Source: Anaeramoeba flamelloides (taxonomy: Eukaryota > Metamonada > Anaeramoebidae). Taken from it: a stretch of DNA of 64,000 bases. The notes under the pieces were generated by a model. The model worked only from the letters and a program-made list of their open reading frames with translations. It was not told where the DNA came from and did no database searches. The translations under genes were made by a program, and so were the position numbers. The stretch spans positions 3,721,501 through 3,785,500 of the forward strand of contig JANTQA010000076.1 in NCBI GenBank assembly GCA_027625915.1, given 5' to 3'. Every line of letters begins with the position of its first letter. The stretch's first letter is position 1. Shown here in pieces: positions 11,861 through 23,579 of the stretch.

Positions 11861-12669
11861 TAAAATTGTAAAAATTGTTAAGATTGTCAAAATTTTTTCA
11901 AAAATACTCATCTTTTAAAATCTATCCGAATTAATGGAACTTTTTCAAGTTTTATTAAGATACAATTCCATCATTTTACCGAAATTTTAGTTCTTAGATA
12001 GATAATATTTCAATTTGTTATCTGTTTATTAAAAAACTAGAAAATTTTCTTTTTTTTTTTTTTTCATAATGCTTTTTAAACAAATAGATTCAGATTTATG
12101 ATCTGTATTTATTTGTTTGTGATGCTTTATTATTGGGTTGGCTAATAATCTAAAATACAAGAGGAAAATGACAGATCCAAGTACTGGCAGAAGAATATAA
12201 TTAAAAAAGTTCCTTTTGTGAGAATTTATGGTTTAAATTCCAAGTAAATGTAAAAATGACCATCTTGTGTGGTTGTAAAGACTTGTTATTTTGATTATTA
12301 ACTGATAGATCTTGTCGTTGTATAAATTTTAATAGTGGTTCAAAATGGTATTTTTTTGTCAATTTATTTTTTTTTTTTCCTAAATTTGAATTGAAGGGTG
12401 GAATACTAAATAATTGGAACTTAAGTTATAAAAAAATGTGATTTGTGGGTTTTTGATTACAAATTTTAAACAATTTAAGGTTTTTATTTGGAGCTTTTAA
12501 AAAAATTATTTTTTTTTTTATTGTTAATTGAGTGAGGAAATTTTACATTTATAACCCAAAAATCAAAATTTATTATTTAATACCTAACAATCTATTAACC
12601 TTACACTCTTCAATTTAGATTTTGAAAAAAAAATAAATAAATTTAATTTATGAACTACTATTAAAAATC

Positions 12670-13298
12670 CTAAATAGGCGAATATCCATCAACCAAGAAA
12701 TAAAATAAAAATGCAACCACACCTAATGCAAGATAATAATTTTTTCCCGTTTCAGGTGTTGTAGACCTTAAATTCATGGCTTGTTTTTAAAATAAGAATT
12801 TGATTCCAATAAAAGAAGTTTATTAAATTTTAATCAAAGATTTTATAAATAAGTTGTTTTAATATCAAACTAAATGTGTGGTGCAAAGTTAAGTTTGGTT
12901 ATTAAAATTCTTTTATCAAATTTCCATCACGATATAAAAAATGGTATATTTCAAAAAATAAAAAAAAAATTTTCACTTACTTTTTATATTTTTTTTTCCT
13001 TTTCTTTTGCAAGTAGAGTTTACAAGAAGTAGAAAGTAATTTGTGATCATTATAATTTTAATCTTCTTTTTTTATGCTATACATTAGTGTCTTTTGGGTG
13101 AGCTGTGCAAACTCCAAATCCTCAAAGTTTGATTTCTGAATTGTAAAAAGGATAAAAAGTCGAAATTATAACCCATTTTAAATCTCAAATATAATTAATG
13201 AAAAATCAATTAATCAGTAAAAATAAAAAAGGAAATATGTGTTTTACCAAAATCTTCTTTTTGGAATGAAAATAAATCTGTTTTTTGGCTTTAAGAGT
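12670..13298 (-). CDS. possible small membrane protein, three exons (partial, putative)
   Basis: Three exon-like pieces join in one frame: 13298-13248 (TLKAKKQIYFHSKKKIL), 13135-13083 (KSNFEDLEFAQLTQKTL plus two bases) and 12766-12670, which gives MSTTPETGKNYYLALGVVAF followed by LFYFLVDGYSPI and a TAG stop. Donors are GTAAAA and GTATAG; acceptors are TAG, CAG and AAG, all types used by the sure genes here. The C-terminus holds one transmembrane helix of about 18 residues. A first exon with an ATG was not found. The shorter alternative is a 35-codon frame from the ATG at 12777. I do not recognise the protein. If real, it starts close to VPS4 and divergently from it. Confidence 0.38.
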
Positions 13299-13836
13299 CT
13301 ATCCTTTAAAATTAATCACAACAAGAATCGCAGAATTCATAGAAATACTTTCAATACTGTTTCAAACTTTCAGACTAATAGTCTAAATTATTTCCGTCTC
13401 TGTTATTCTTTTATATTTTTTAAAATTTCATATACTTGATACGAACTTTTTGAAAGCCAAAAAAATGGTAAAAAAATAATAATTAACAAAAGATAACATT
13501 TTGAAATTTAATTGTAATTTTTCAAAGCTATCTAAAAGAAAAATATTTGTAAACTTTCAATAATCTGAAACTCTTTTTATGGAAACCTAAAAGTGTAAAG
13601 TTGCTCAAATTACATTTTGTAAAAGTTTTTCAAAAAACTTTTTAATTGAAAGTTGAATAATTTTGATCTTATAATTCCTTTCAAAATTTGGAACAATTTC
13701 AAAAAAATTTAAAAGTATTGTCAAGTCAAAAAAGTGACTATAATTTTTATGCTATTCTTGTCGTGATCCTTCAAAGAAATTTTTATTTTTCCTTGTTTTT
13801 CTTTTTTTCATCTTCTCAATTTAATCAAATTTTATC

Positions 13837-16800
13837 ATGACAAACTTCTTGGATCAAGCAATTTCAACAGTGAATACTGCAATTCAGTTGGACCATGCTG
13901 AAAAATATCAAGACGCTCTTTCAAAATATAAGCTAAGTTTTGAATATTTTATGTTGGCTTTGAAATGTACAATTTTGTTCTAATCTTTAATTTTGAAAGA
14001 AACAAGACAAAAATTCTTTTTCTTTTTGACTCTTCTTTTTTTTTTCTGTTTTGTGAATAAAAATATTTTTGTTAGTATTCAAACCAAAAGGTATTATCGA
14101 TTTTTTAAATAAAAAAAAACAGTTCAATTGAGAAGAGAAAAAATTTCAATTTTAAAATCAAATTAAAAAATACCTATCTTTTTTTTTCTTTTCTTTTCTT
14201 TTCTTGTCTTGTGTGTTCTTATCTGAACACACCTTCTCTTTAAATAATTAATAAGATGAAAAAAATGAAAGAAATAAATTGACCATCAAATCAAGGTTAA
14301 CCAATTATCTCGACCGAGCAGAAAAATTAAAGGAATTCATTCTTGAGGAACAAAACCAACCAAAAAAAAAAAAAGTTACGGAAGGAGGCAAAAAAGGTTC
14401 AAAGAAAAAGTCAAGCAAAAAATCAAAAGGTTCAAACAATAAAAAGGAAGGCTCTGGTTCTGGATCCGAAGAAGATCCAGAAAAAGAAAAGCTTCGTGGT
14501 GTAATCACTTTTTCTTTTTCTTATTCTTTTTCTTATTCTAATTCTTTCTTTTGGAAATTTTTTTATTTTTCGAAAAAAGAAAAAAAGCGAATTCGAGCTC
14601 AACAAATCCTGATTAAAGTGAACGAATCAAAACATTTTTCTTTCCTCTCATATATTCAATTCTTTTCCTTTCAATTACAAGAACTGATTCATTTAAAATA
14701 CAATTTATTTTGGGACTAACTAAATAGGAGAAAAACTAACAAACTGCTAAACCCTTCAATTCTATGAAAAAGCTGTTTTTTTAAGATTCTCCAATATTTC
14801 TTTGAATTATTTGAAATCTCTAATTTGGGCTAAGGCCTATCCTGAATTTTTATGTTCTATAGTAGTTGAAATACAATATATTAACCAATAAAAATGATTT
14901 AAAATTGAGCGAATAAAAGGAAAGTTAAAATATTACAAATTTGTAGGATTTTTTGGATTTTGAAAATTATCAAGAAAACATTTTTGATCCAAAAGCTATT
15001 CTGAATTTCATGAGTAAGGAGAACTCCCAATACGCTTAAAGTGTTGGTAAATTTGTTGCTGTGATTTTAATACATGCAAGGACCGTCTTGGTAATTGTGA
15101 AAAATGACATAAAATAATATACGAGGATAATGTTTTTTTTTAAAGAATTTGTTTTAATGGATATAAACATCTAAATTTGATTAGAGTGTTGCTAAAACCA
15201 GCTCTTATTTCACTATTTTGGTTCAACACCCCCATAATCTTTTTCTAAAAATTGAAAATAAATAAAAATATTTGAAACTTTTTATTATTTTTTAGTTCCT
15301 AAAATCAAATTAATTTAAAGATCAGTCCAAAGAGTGATGAAATAAATTGCTTGTTTTCCTCCAAAATTCGAATAAATAAAGAAATAAACCATTTTATTTT
15401 TTTTACAAAAAATAAATTTCTTTAAAACTTTTTTCTTGAAAAAATACAACTCCTTTTTTTCTGTACCGAGTGGAACACACACCACCAAAACAAAAGAATT
15501 TTTAAAACCAAAATTGAAATTAAACTAAGCTTTCTATGAGTTGAGACAATAAAATTTCACTTTTTTGTTATTTTCTTCAACCAAAAAAAAAAAAGATAAA
15601 ATCTAACTACTACCAATCATTCAAGTTACAAATTGTTTTATTTTTGATTTGTATTTGTAATTTTTAAAACCCACTTGGTAATAAATAATCTCAAAAAGTA
15701 AATCCAATTCATGAAAATGAGTACCAAATCCCCGATTTCTATTAAAGATTTAATTTTTTATTGAAAATTTTACTTCAAAAAAAGGCAATTAAATCCGGTT
15801 TTCCAGTCTTGCTCTAAACTAAATAACATTTTATCCTTTAGAATTTGAAATTGAAATGGTAGTCTTCCAAAAAAACATTCCAAAAAAAAATAAATACCTT
15901 CTTAAGTGTGTTTCGAAAAATTGTGGTATTTCAAGACATTTAGTTTTTCAAAACAAATCTATTTTTTTATAAATCTCTTATGATCAAAAAAAAGAGTATC
16001 TAAACTTTTTTAACCTTGTTAAATTCAAATTTCAACAAGTAACTCTTCATTCAATTCCAAATTAATAGATTTTTAATTATATGTTTTCACAATAAGCAAA
16101 AAATGTTTCAGTTTATTATCTTTGATTTTTTTTTCTTTATTAGTTTATTGATCAGCAATTCCCATTCAATTTTTAATATTAACAAATAGAGTCAATATTC
16201 TTTTTTGGTGTCGATTACTGGATAATTAGAAAAAATAAAAAATACTGTAATTGTAGCTAATACATAATAGAATGTAATTTATCATTAATTCAAAAAATAT
16301 AATTTGGTTTGAAATTTAAATTAGTACTTTTATGATCAATAATATCATTTTTTTTTTTTTTAATAACATTAGGGAAAATACTTTACAATTCAATTCAACA
16401 TATAAGATTTGAAAAAAAGCAAAAAAAAACAAATATTTAAAATTCATTCTTATAAAATTGATTAAAAAAAATCCATTTTAAATTTTAATATTTAATATTT
16501 TATCAAAAAATAACTATTTTTTTCTTTATTTCTTTATTTTTAGGCATTAAGTGGTGCTATTTTAACAGAAAAACCAAATATTAGATGGAGCGATGTTGCA
16601 GGATTAGTTGGTGCTAAAGAAGCATTAAAAGAAGCAGTTATTATGCCAATTAAATTTCCACAATTGTTTGTTGGTAAAAGAAAACCTTGGAAAGGGATTC
16701 TTCTTTATGGGGTAAATTTTTCTTTTCTATTTCTTTTTTTTGATAATAAAAACTTGAAAAAATTATATGAGCATAACTCTCAGAGTTTTGAATTATTTAA

Positions 16801-19800
16801 ATCCACTTTTTGTGTGTTCATGTCTAATTGTTAATTATTTTAATTTTTTTTTAAACTACCTCAAATTTAAATCCAGTACTACTTTTCTAAAATTTCGCAC
16901 TTTTACGAACGGACTAAATAGATACTCATATGTCTTAAAAAAGAAATCAAAATATGATACATTTAAAAAAAAAGAAAAATGCAAAAAATTTGATTATTGT
17001 ACTCAATATTATGAAAATATAAATCACTTTATTTGGTATTGTGAAAGATATAAATTTATCAGAATCAAATGGAAAAAAAAAAATAGCAAAAATTTTAGAA
17101 AAAAACTTATTTAAAAATGTTATCCTTAGAAAAAATACTCAAAAGCTCCTTAATCTGGTTAATCAAAATTACGAAATTTATTGTTCTTGTCGAGATTTTT
17201 TCATCAAAGCTCTTATGGTTAGAAAACTTAAGGTAATAAAGAAAAAATGAAAATAAAAAAATAGAAAATAAAAAATTCCTAAAATAGTAAAAAAATATTC
17301 AAATTCGGGTACATAGTGCCCCCACTCTTCAGAGTCGTGGAATACCAATTTATTAATCACAGTTTGTGGAATCTTATTATTAATAATCTTTCTATCGGGT
17401 TTTTACTCCTCCTGTTTCAGGACGTGGATAATTTTTAATTTGGTCATGTAAATGGTATAATATTTTTTTAACTTTAATGTTTTAATTATTTTTCTTCTTC
17501 TCTTTTTTTATTTAGTAAATTTTCTTTGATTACTCCTTTCTCACAATAAATAAATATTTTAATTTTTTTTCAGAAATCTCAAGATAAAAACAGAACATGC
17601 TTTCTTCAGTTGTTGTGGTACATAGAGACAATGAGATTTTTAGAAATTTTCTAGTAATAAATATCTTTTCGATATTAGAAATATAAATGTTTTTTTACCG
17701 AGTTAATAAAAAAGAATGTTTTTTTTTATTTTTTATTTTATTATTTGGAAATATTTTGAAAAAGACCCAATATTTATTAATTACGTTAGTATTTATCTTC
17801 AATTTTAAATGATTAATTTACTCATATAACTACTTTAAAAGAGAATAATATATGGAATGGAAAAAAAAAAAAAAAATTTACCATTTTTTTTGCAAATAAC
17901 TAATATTAAAAATCAAATTCTAAATAAGCAGGGAAAATTTATTTTTAAATATTTTTATTAAACTGAATTCTAATTATATTGAGAAAAAAATATACAGAAT
18001 TGTTATTTATCATTTAAGCTATTTCCAATTAAGTCGGGAAAATTTATTTTAAAATATATCTATTAAACTCAATCCTAAAAAAAAAGTATTTAAACATCCA
18101 AAATCATTAACCACCATTTATAGAATCTTGGTAATAATCCAAACTGTTTCTTAGTATTGTATTACCTAAATAAAAGATATTAAATTTTCTGATCTCGATT
18201 TTATCTGATATTTTTTAGGAGTTAAAATTGGTGTTTATTATTTTCTTTTTAATCGAAAAAAACGTTATCATAACTTGTCTCATCTCAACAAATTTTCAAA
18301 TAGAATTTAAAACATATAACTACATTTTATTGTTTAAAAAATCATTTGTAACCTTTCCATATTTCCAGTATTTTATTGAAATTGGTTGTACATTGTTTTC
18401 TCCAAAAAAAGGTACTATTTTTTTTTCATTTTTTTGGAAATATTTCATCGAACATATTTTGAAATAAATACCTTAGCAATTTATTCAATCGATATTAATA
18501 TTAAACTTAATTTGATAATGTCAATTAATGAATACTTTCACTAACAAATATGATTTTTTATGAAATGTAAAAAAAAATACCCCACTTTTTTGGAAATACC
18601 TTATTGATTCTTCATAATAATTCAATTTATTTATTTGGATGTATCACATAAATAAAAAATAATAAAATTCTCATATCTCAATTTTATAAAATATTTTTAA
18701 AGTGTGAAATAATTGAGATTATTTTTTTTCTTTTTGAATTTAAAAAAAAAAAATCGTTTTAAAAGATGTTTAATCTTAACAAATTTTCAAATAGAAGAAA
18801 AAACCATATAACTAGTATTTTATTGTTTGAAAAAATCTTTTGTGCCCTTTCCATATTTCCAATTTTTTATTGAAATTATTCGTACATTGTTTTCTATGAA
18901 AAAAAGTGTATAATTTTTTTTTTTCATTTTTTCAGGAAATATTTTGATGAACATATTTTGAAATAAAAATAATCGTTGTTGATTCAACCGGTATTAATAT
19001 TACTTTTTAATTTGATATTTTATTTTTAGAACAACTTTCACAGAGAATAAATATATTATTTGAAAAATGTAAAAAAAAAATTCTCCACTTTTTTGGAAAT
19101 ACCTATAATATATTTATGGATCCAAATCATAAAAAAAAAAAAAATGAAAATTGTTAAAAAAAATACTTATCTCATTTCTTTGAAAATGAATGATAAAATG
19201 GTTATAATGATAGAGAAAAAAGTGCTTCAAAATTTAATGACTTTAGTCATTATTTTTAGTTAAAATTTCAAAAATAAATATTCATTTAAATCAAATAATA
19301 ATAATCATAAAATCCATTAAATTAAATAATTCTAGCCACCGGGAACTGGTAAAAGTTACCTTGCCAAAGCCGTTGCAACTGAAGCAGATTCGACCTTTTT
19401 ATCTGTGTCCTCATCTGATTTGGTCTCCAAGTGGTTGGGAGAAAGTGAAAGATTAGTCAAACAAATGTTTGCGATGGCAAGGGAGAAAAAGCCCTCCATT
19501 ATATTTATTGATGAAATTGATTCTCTATGTAGCGCAAGAAGTGAAAAGGATTCTGAATCTGGAAGAAGAATCAAAACGGAATTTTTGGTTCAAATGAATG
19601 GATTGGGAAACTCGATGGATGGTATTTTAGTTCTTGCCGCTACAAATATCCCCTGGGCATTAGACACTGCCGTTAGAAGAAGATTTGATAAAAGGATCTA
19701 TATTCCTCTACCAGATCAAGCAGCACGCGCCAGAATTTTTGAAATTCATCTTGGCAAAACTCCCCATAACTTGAAAAAAAAGGATTTTAAAAAACTTGCA

Positions 19801-20145
19801 CAAAAAACTGATGGATATTCAGGCAGTGATATTTCAGTTATTGTTAAAGACGCATTAATGCAGCCCGTAAGAAAAGTCCAAACTGCTACACATTTCAAAT
19901 GCGTTAAGGGGCCCGACCCAGAAGATCCAGATGTTATTCGTGATGACTTAGTAACTCCCTGTTCACCTGGAGATAAAGGCGCCTTTGAAAAAAATTGGAT
20001 GGATATTGAATCAAACGATTTAGTTGTTCCAGATATAACAATGAAAGATTTCCTCAAGTCTATCAAAAAAATCAAACCTTCAGTTGGAGACGATGATATC
20101 AAAGAGCACATTAAATTTACTGAAGAATTTGGTGAAGAATGTTAA
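13837..20145 (+). CDS. VPS4: Vps4-type AAA ATPase (ESCRT-III disassembly)
   Basis: Four exons join without a break: 13837-13966, 14256-14500, 16544-16711 and 19336-20145, giving 450 residues (yeast and human Vps4 are about 437-444). Residues 1-80 are the MIT domain that binds ESCRT-III tails, with [12 protein letters not shown] near its end. A Lys/Ser/Gly/Glu linker follows. Then come KLRGALSGAIL, DVAGL, Walker A GPPGTGKS (181-188), pore loop KWLG (213-216), Walker B IIFIDE (236-241), the sensor segment AATNIPW and the RRR arginine-finger cluster (295-297). The C-terminus has the Vps4 beta-domain region (LVTPCSPGD) and the final helix. All catalytic residues are present. The enzyme disassembles ESCRT-III filaments on endosomes, at cytokinesis and in membrane repair. 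Donors are GTACAA, GTAATC and GTAAAT; acceptors AAG, TAG and TAG. Introns 2 and 3 exceed 2 kb. The identification is secure. Confidence 0.97.
14501..16543 (+). other. VPS4 intron 2 (2043 bp)
   Basis: It joins KLRG to ALSGAIL in the linker before the AAA domain. It is AT-rich throughout. I see no element with clear ends and no reading frame that looks coding; the open frame running to 14719 is read-through from exon 2. Confidence 0.85.
16860..17560 (+). mobile_element. 5'-truncated LINE-like remnant inside VPS4 intron 3
   Basis: The open frame 16767-17114 contains KCKKFDYC, then [17 protein letters not shown]. This is the C..C...H...C layout, with the His-Phe and Cys-x-x-Tyr context, typical of the zinc-binding C-terminus of non-LTR retrotransposon ORF2 proteins. 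A second frame, 17041-17250, continues with [13 protein letters not shown] and a basic end, so at least one frameshift separates them. After 17250 comes a non-coding tail ending in TTTCTCACAATAAATAAATA near 17535-17555. Related tails occur at 10985-11135 and 23005-23050. The reverse transcriptase core is missing. The retrotransposon assignment rests on the zinc-binding motif and the repeated tail. Confidence 0.5.
18070..19100. repeat. two tandem units of about 520 bp, VPS4 intron 3
   Basis: Both units contain AACAAATTTTCAAATAGAA, a CCTTTCCATATTTCCA block, GTACATTGTTTTCT, GAACATATTTTGAAATAAA, and close with CNCCACTTTTTTGGAAATACC (near 18581 and 19082). Inverted relatives form a similar array at 39600-40720 inside the prefoldin intron, which also ends units with CCCCACTT.CTTGGAAATA. 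No conserved reading frame. They could be units of one larger non-autonomous element. Confidence 0.7.
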
Positions 20146-21736
20146 AAAAAATTTTTCTTCTCTTCTCTTCTCTTCTTTTTTTCTTTTGTTATGTTCCAAT
20201 TTCTAATTTTCTATTTTTTTATATCCACTCATCTTTTTTTATTTTATTTTTATTCTATTTTCTTTTATTTTTTCTACTTTTTTAATTTATTTGATCGTTG
20301 ATTATCAACAAGTATCATTTTTATTTAATATAATTTTAAATTTTGAAAAAAAAAAAACAACTATATAGATCCAATAATTAAATACATAACATTTTTTTTC
20401 AAATCTATTTCAAAAAAAGTTGGGTAAATTTCCACAAAAATATCTTTATTAAAATTAGTTTTAATATTGTGTTTTCAGCTTTTTCGGAATTCAAAAAATT
20501 GAATAAAATTAATAGATTTTGTTCTATTCTTTAAAATTCGGAACAAGCTAACCTCGTTTTTTTTTTAAAAAAAGAAGAAATAAAAAGAAAATTTATTCAA
20601 ATTTTCTGTTTATCTCTTAAGGAAGCAGTAACCATAAAGTCAAAATTTTCATTTTTTTAACAATTTCAAAAACATCAGAAGACAACAATATTTTTTTTTT
20701 TTCAAACCTGTGAAATATTTTTTTGTTTTTTAATTGTTCGATACGTCTCATCAACCCAATAATTAGTAAAAATGAATTCCTTGATTTTTATTGTTAGATT
20801 TCACCTTTTGATTCTTTTTGGAAAAAAAAAAAACAAAAGAATTTATTTTTGATTCCATGGAATGAAATAATACTTTTGTATTTTCAATGATTATTCTCAA
20901 CTTATTTACTTGTTTAAATTTGGTTTTTAATTGAATTTTACAATTCTCAAAATATAATAATTAACAAAAAGGTTTTTCAAAAATTATTGGAAAAAATTTT
21001 ATTGCTGCTTATAATAAATATTTAGGTTACTTCTTGTGATTTTACTTTTCAGTATCTTTTTGTTAATTCTGATGAATTTGTGGTTGTTCCTTTTTAGTGA
21101 TTTTTTTGTACTTTGAAATCAAAATTAGTAGAGTTCACATTTTGATACCTTCTTGTAAAAAATCATTAAATAATTATAATTTTAATTCCATGAAATCCAA
21201 TGATTTTTTTTTTATTTCAATGATAAATTTTAATTTATTTCTTGTTTAAATTTAGTTTTTCATTGAATCCAATCATTCTCACAATTTAATAATTAATAAT
21301 ATTTTTTAAAATTATTTGAAAGAATTTGATATTTCTAAAAAAAAAATAAATATTTTAGGTTTTTTTTTCAAAAATTTTATTTTAATCATCTTTTCGTCTA
21401 TCCTGGTTTTTTTTTTAGTTTATTCCTCATAAGAAAATTATTTTGCTTTGAAATGGAATCAAAAGATTATTTTTTTTTTAGTTTTTTTTTTAATAGAGTT
21501 TTGGTACCCAATAAAAAATTCTTTTTTTGTTTTCATAGAATCAGAATAAAATAATTTTTATTTTTTTGAAAAAATATTACTTCAAAAGGATTTTAATAAT
21601 TAGAAAATATTTGATAAAAACTCATCATATTGGAATTAATTTTAATATTCTTATTCCAATTTTTAAATTATAGTGATTGGAAAAATTCCAAAGATGCAAT
21701 CATTTAGGGAACTTTGAAAAAAATTTTTTTTTTTAT

Positions 21737-21930
21737 TTTTTTTTCCATTTTTCCCCTGAATTAATTTTCTTTATATTGGAAAGAAGAGTTATTAAAAAAA
21801 AATGTTAAGTAGTTACTTGCTAATACCAAGATACTGGAACACGAAAATTTTTGGTCAACTTGAAAATAAAAAAACGAAAAGGTAAACAAAATGAATAAAA
21901 GTCCAAACAAAATCAGTTCAAAAATACAGA
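21737..21930. repeat. dispersed block shared with 35655-35820
   Basis: Shared words in the same orientation include TTCCATTTTTCCCCTG, CTTTATATTGG.AAGAAGAGTTA, GAACACGAAAAT and TTGAAAATAAAA. Both copies are followed by ACATT.ATGATCAATTATCAAAT. Non-coding; the weak frames 21761-21973 and 35600-35821 come from this repeat. Confidence 0.65.
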
Positions 21931-21998
21931 AATAAATGATAGAAATTATACAAAGATCTCCCAAACGAAACATTTATGATCAATTATCAAATTATAGA

Positions 21999-22492
21999 AT
22001 TGAAAAAATGCCCATAATGAAAATAATCCCAAACATGATTTTTAATTGTTATATTCGAAAAATTGTTGTTAAATTTCTTTCATTTAAAATTAAACACTTA
22101 TTTTTTAAGAATCAAAACTTTAAAATTAAATTTAAAAGAACTTCTTAGAACGATAATTTATACAATTACAATTGTTCATATAACGATTTAATCAATCAAA
22201 AAAAAAATAAATAAATAAAAAGGATAATTTTCCAAACTCGTGACAAACATCTATAAAACAAGATTGTTTTTCAAAAGAATCAGATCTACCTAGGTTATCA
22301 AACAAATAAATGAGTATTCTATAGACACCTCACTTTAATGAAATTTATGATGATTTATTTCTAAGTTAATAAAAAAATTGGTTATTTGTAAAAAGGATTT
22401 GATTTTAAATGAAAGAAATTAAACAATACTTTTCCGAATATTATTAATTAAAAATCTTTTCAGGGATTATTTTCATTTCTGATATTTTTTTC
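21999..22492. mobile_element. ATGAAAATAATCCC inverted-repeat element, copy 2
   Basis: Left end GAAAAAATGCCCATAATGAA then AATAATCCC; right end GGGATTATTTTCATTTCTGA followed by TATTTTTTTC. These are inverted copies. The inner part matches 50064-50567 (CTACATAGG-type, AAATGAGTATTCTATAGACA, CACTTTAATGAA). About 490 bp with no coding capacity. Confidence 0.68.
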
Positions 22493-22807
22493 AATTTAAT
22501 AAAAAAAATGAATCACAAATCTGTAGGTTGTGATTTTGGTTGTTTTGAATTAAAAATAATATTAATTTTTGTTTTGATTTCTACCAATTTCAACTTTCAT
22601 ACCCTTTTTAAATGAAATTTTATTTTTACTTGTTTTCTTGCCAATGTTTTGTTTTTGTCTTTTTAAACATTTAAAAAATTTGGTATATTTTTCTTATGAC
22701 CAGTATTGGATACTAAGATTTTATTCCAAAATTTTGAAAAAAAAAAGTAACATAAAAGAATAGTTAATATGTAATTTACATGTATTTTTAACTTTTGAGT
22801 TGTTTTA

Positions 22808-23004
22808 TAGTCAGTTCCACTTTTTAGGCATAAACAATCCTCGAAATTTAAAGTCCAATAAAAATCTTAAATTAAGGCACAAAATTCAGATTCTAGTAAA
22901 ATAATTTGTAAAAAATAAAATTCCAAATTTTGTGACTTAATTTTAAGATTTTTTTGTGCCTTAAATTTTGTTGAAAGTTTGTGCCTTAAAAGTGGAACAA
23001 ACTG
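22808..23004. mobile_element. mariner-like foldback MITE, copy 3
   Basis: 197 bp with inverted ends TAGTCAGTTCCACTTTTTAG and CCTTAAAAGTGGAACAAACT, TA on the right (23005-23006) and TA on the left (22806-22807). It is more diverged than copy 2 but keeps the TTAAGGCACAAA and GTGCCTTAA words facing each other. Its right end abuts a LINE-like tail. Confidence 0.83.
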
Positions 23005-23050
23005 TAGTAAATGTTCTTTGATTATACCTTTCTCACAATAAATAAATAAA
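23005..23050 (+). mobile_element. LINE-like 3' tail, short copy
   Basis: Reads TAAATGTTCTTTGATTATAC then CTTTCTCACAATAAATAAAT. It matches the end of the LINE-like remnant at 17515-17555 almost base for base. It starts where the mariner-like MITE ends, so the MITE may have landed in an older tail copy. Confidence 0.55.
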
Positions 23051-23579
23051 TAGAATTATTAATTTTAATTCGCTTCGTTTGTTTGGATATTGCTAAAAAG
23101 TTAGAAATAAACCTAAAAACATTGACTTTTTTAATTTTTGGATTAAGACCAGTTCACTGCAATAATTTAGATAATATAATTAATTATTACTTGTAAATAA
23201 TCATTTTAAAGAGTATTTCTTCATATTGTGAAGTAATTTAAAAGTTTTTGAAAATCATATCATAGTGACTATTTTTGGTTTAATTATTTGGAGAATTCTT
23301 CATTTTGATTTTGTTAAAAAATATCCTTTTCAAAGCTTTATTCAAACAATCAATAAACTTTATCGTGCATTGTGATGAAAATTTCAATAAAAATAGGACA
23401 AACATTTGAGATTGTAAACAATATATTAAATTTAATCATTTAATTGTTGTCTGTCAAAGAAAAAAAAAGAAAGAAAATAAAGATATGTATATTTAACAAA
23501 TTTTGAGTACCTTAGTTTATTCGAAAGTCAATGATTAAAATCATTTTTTGAACTAAATAAATTAATGCTTAAATCGAAG

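Larger units (their letters stand above)
8660..12669. other. intergenic, dispersed repeats
   Basis: No gene is supported. It contains a repeat at about 8850-9340 (also at 21999-22492 and 50064-50567), a CCTAGGTTTT-type hairpin cluster at about 10183-10770, a LINE-like 3' tail at about 10985-11135, and a mariner-like MITE at 11663-11860. Sequence at 9340-10180 and 11870-12669 is AT-rich with no recognisable element. Confidence 0.55.
16712..19335 (+). other. VPS4 intron 3 (2624 bp), splits the P-loop codons
   Basis: The donor GTAAAT follows the codon for the first Gly of GPPGTGKS and the acceptor TCTAG precedes the rest. The intron holds a LINE-like remnant with its 3' tail (16860-17560) and two tandem units of about 520 bp (18070-19100). 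Both are described separately. Confidence 0.9.

Noticed and set aside
16767-17114. 115-codon open frame inside VPS4 intron 3 as a gene of its own
   Set aside because: Its start lies in non-coding intron sequence, and its second half looks like the zinc-binding end of a retrotransposon protein.
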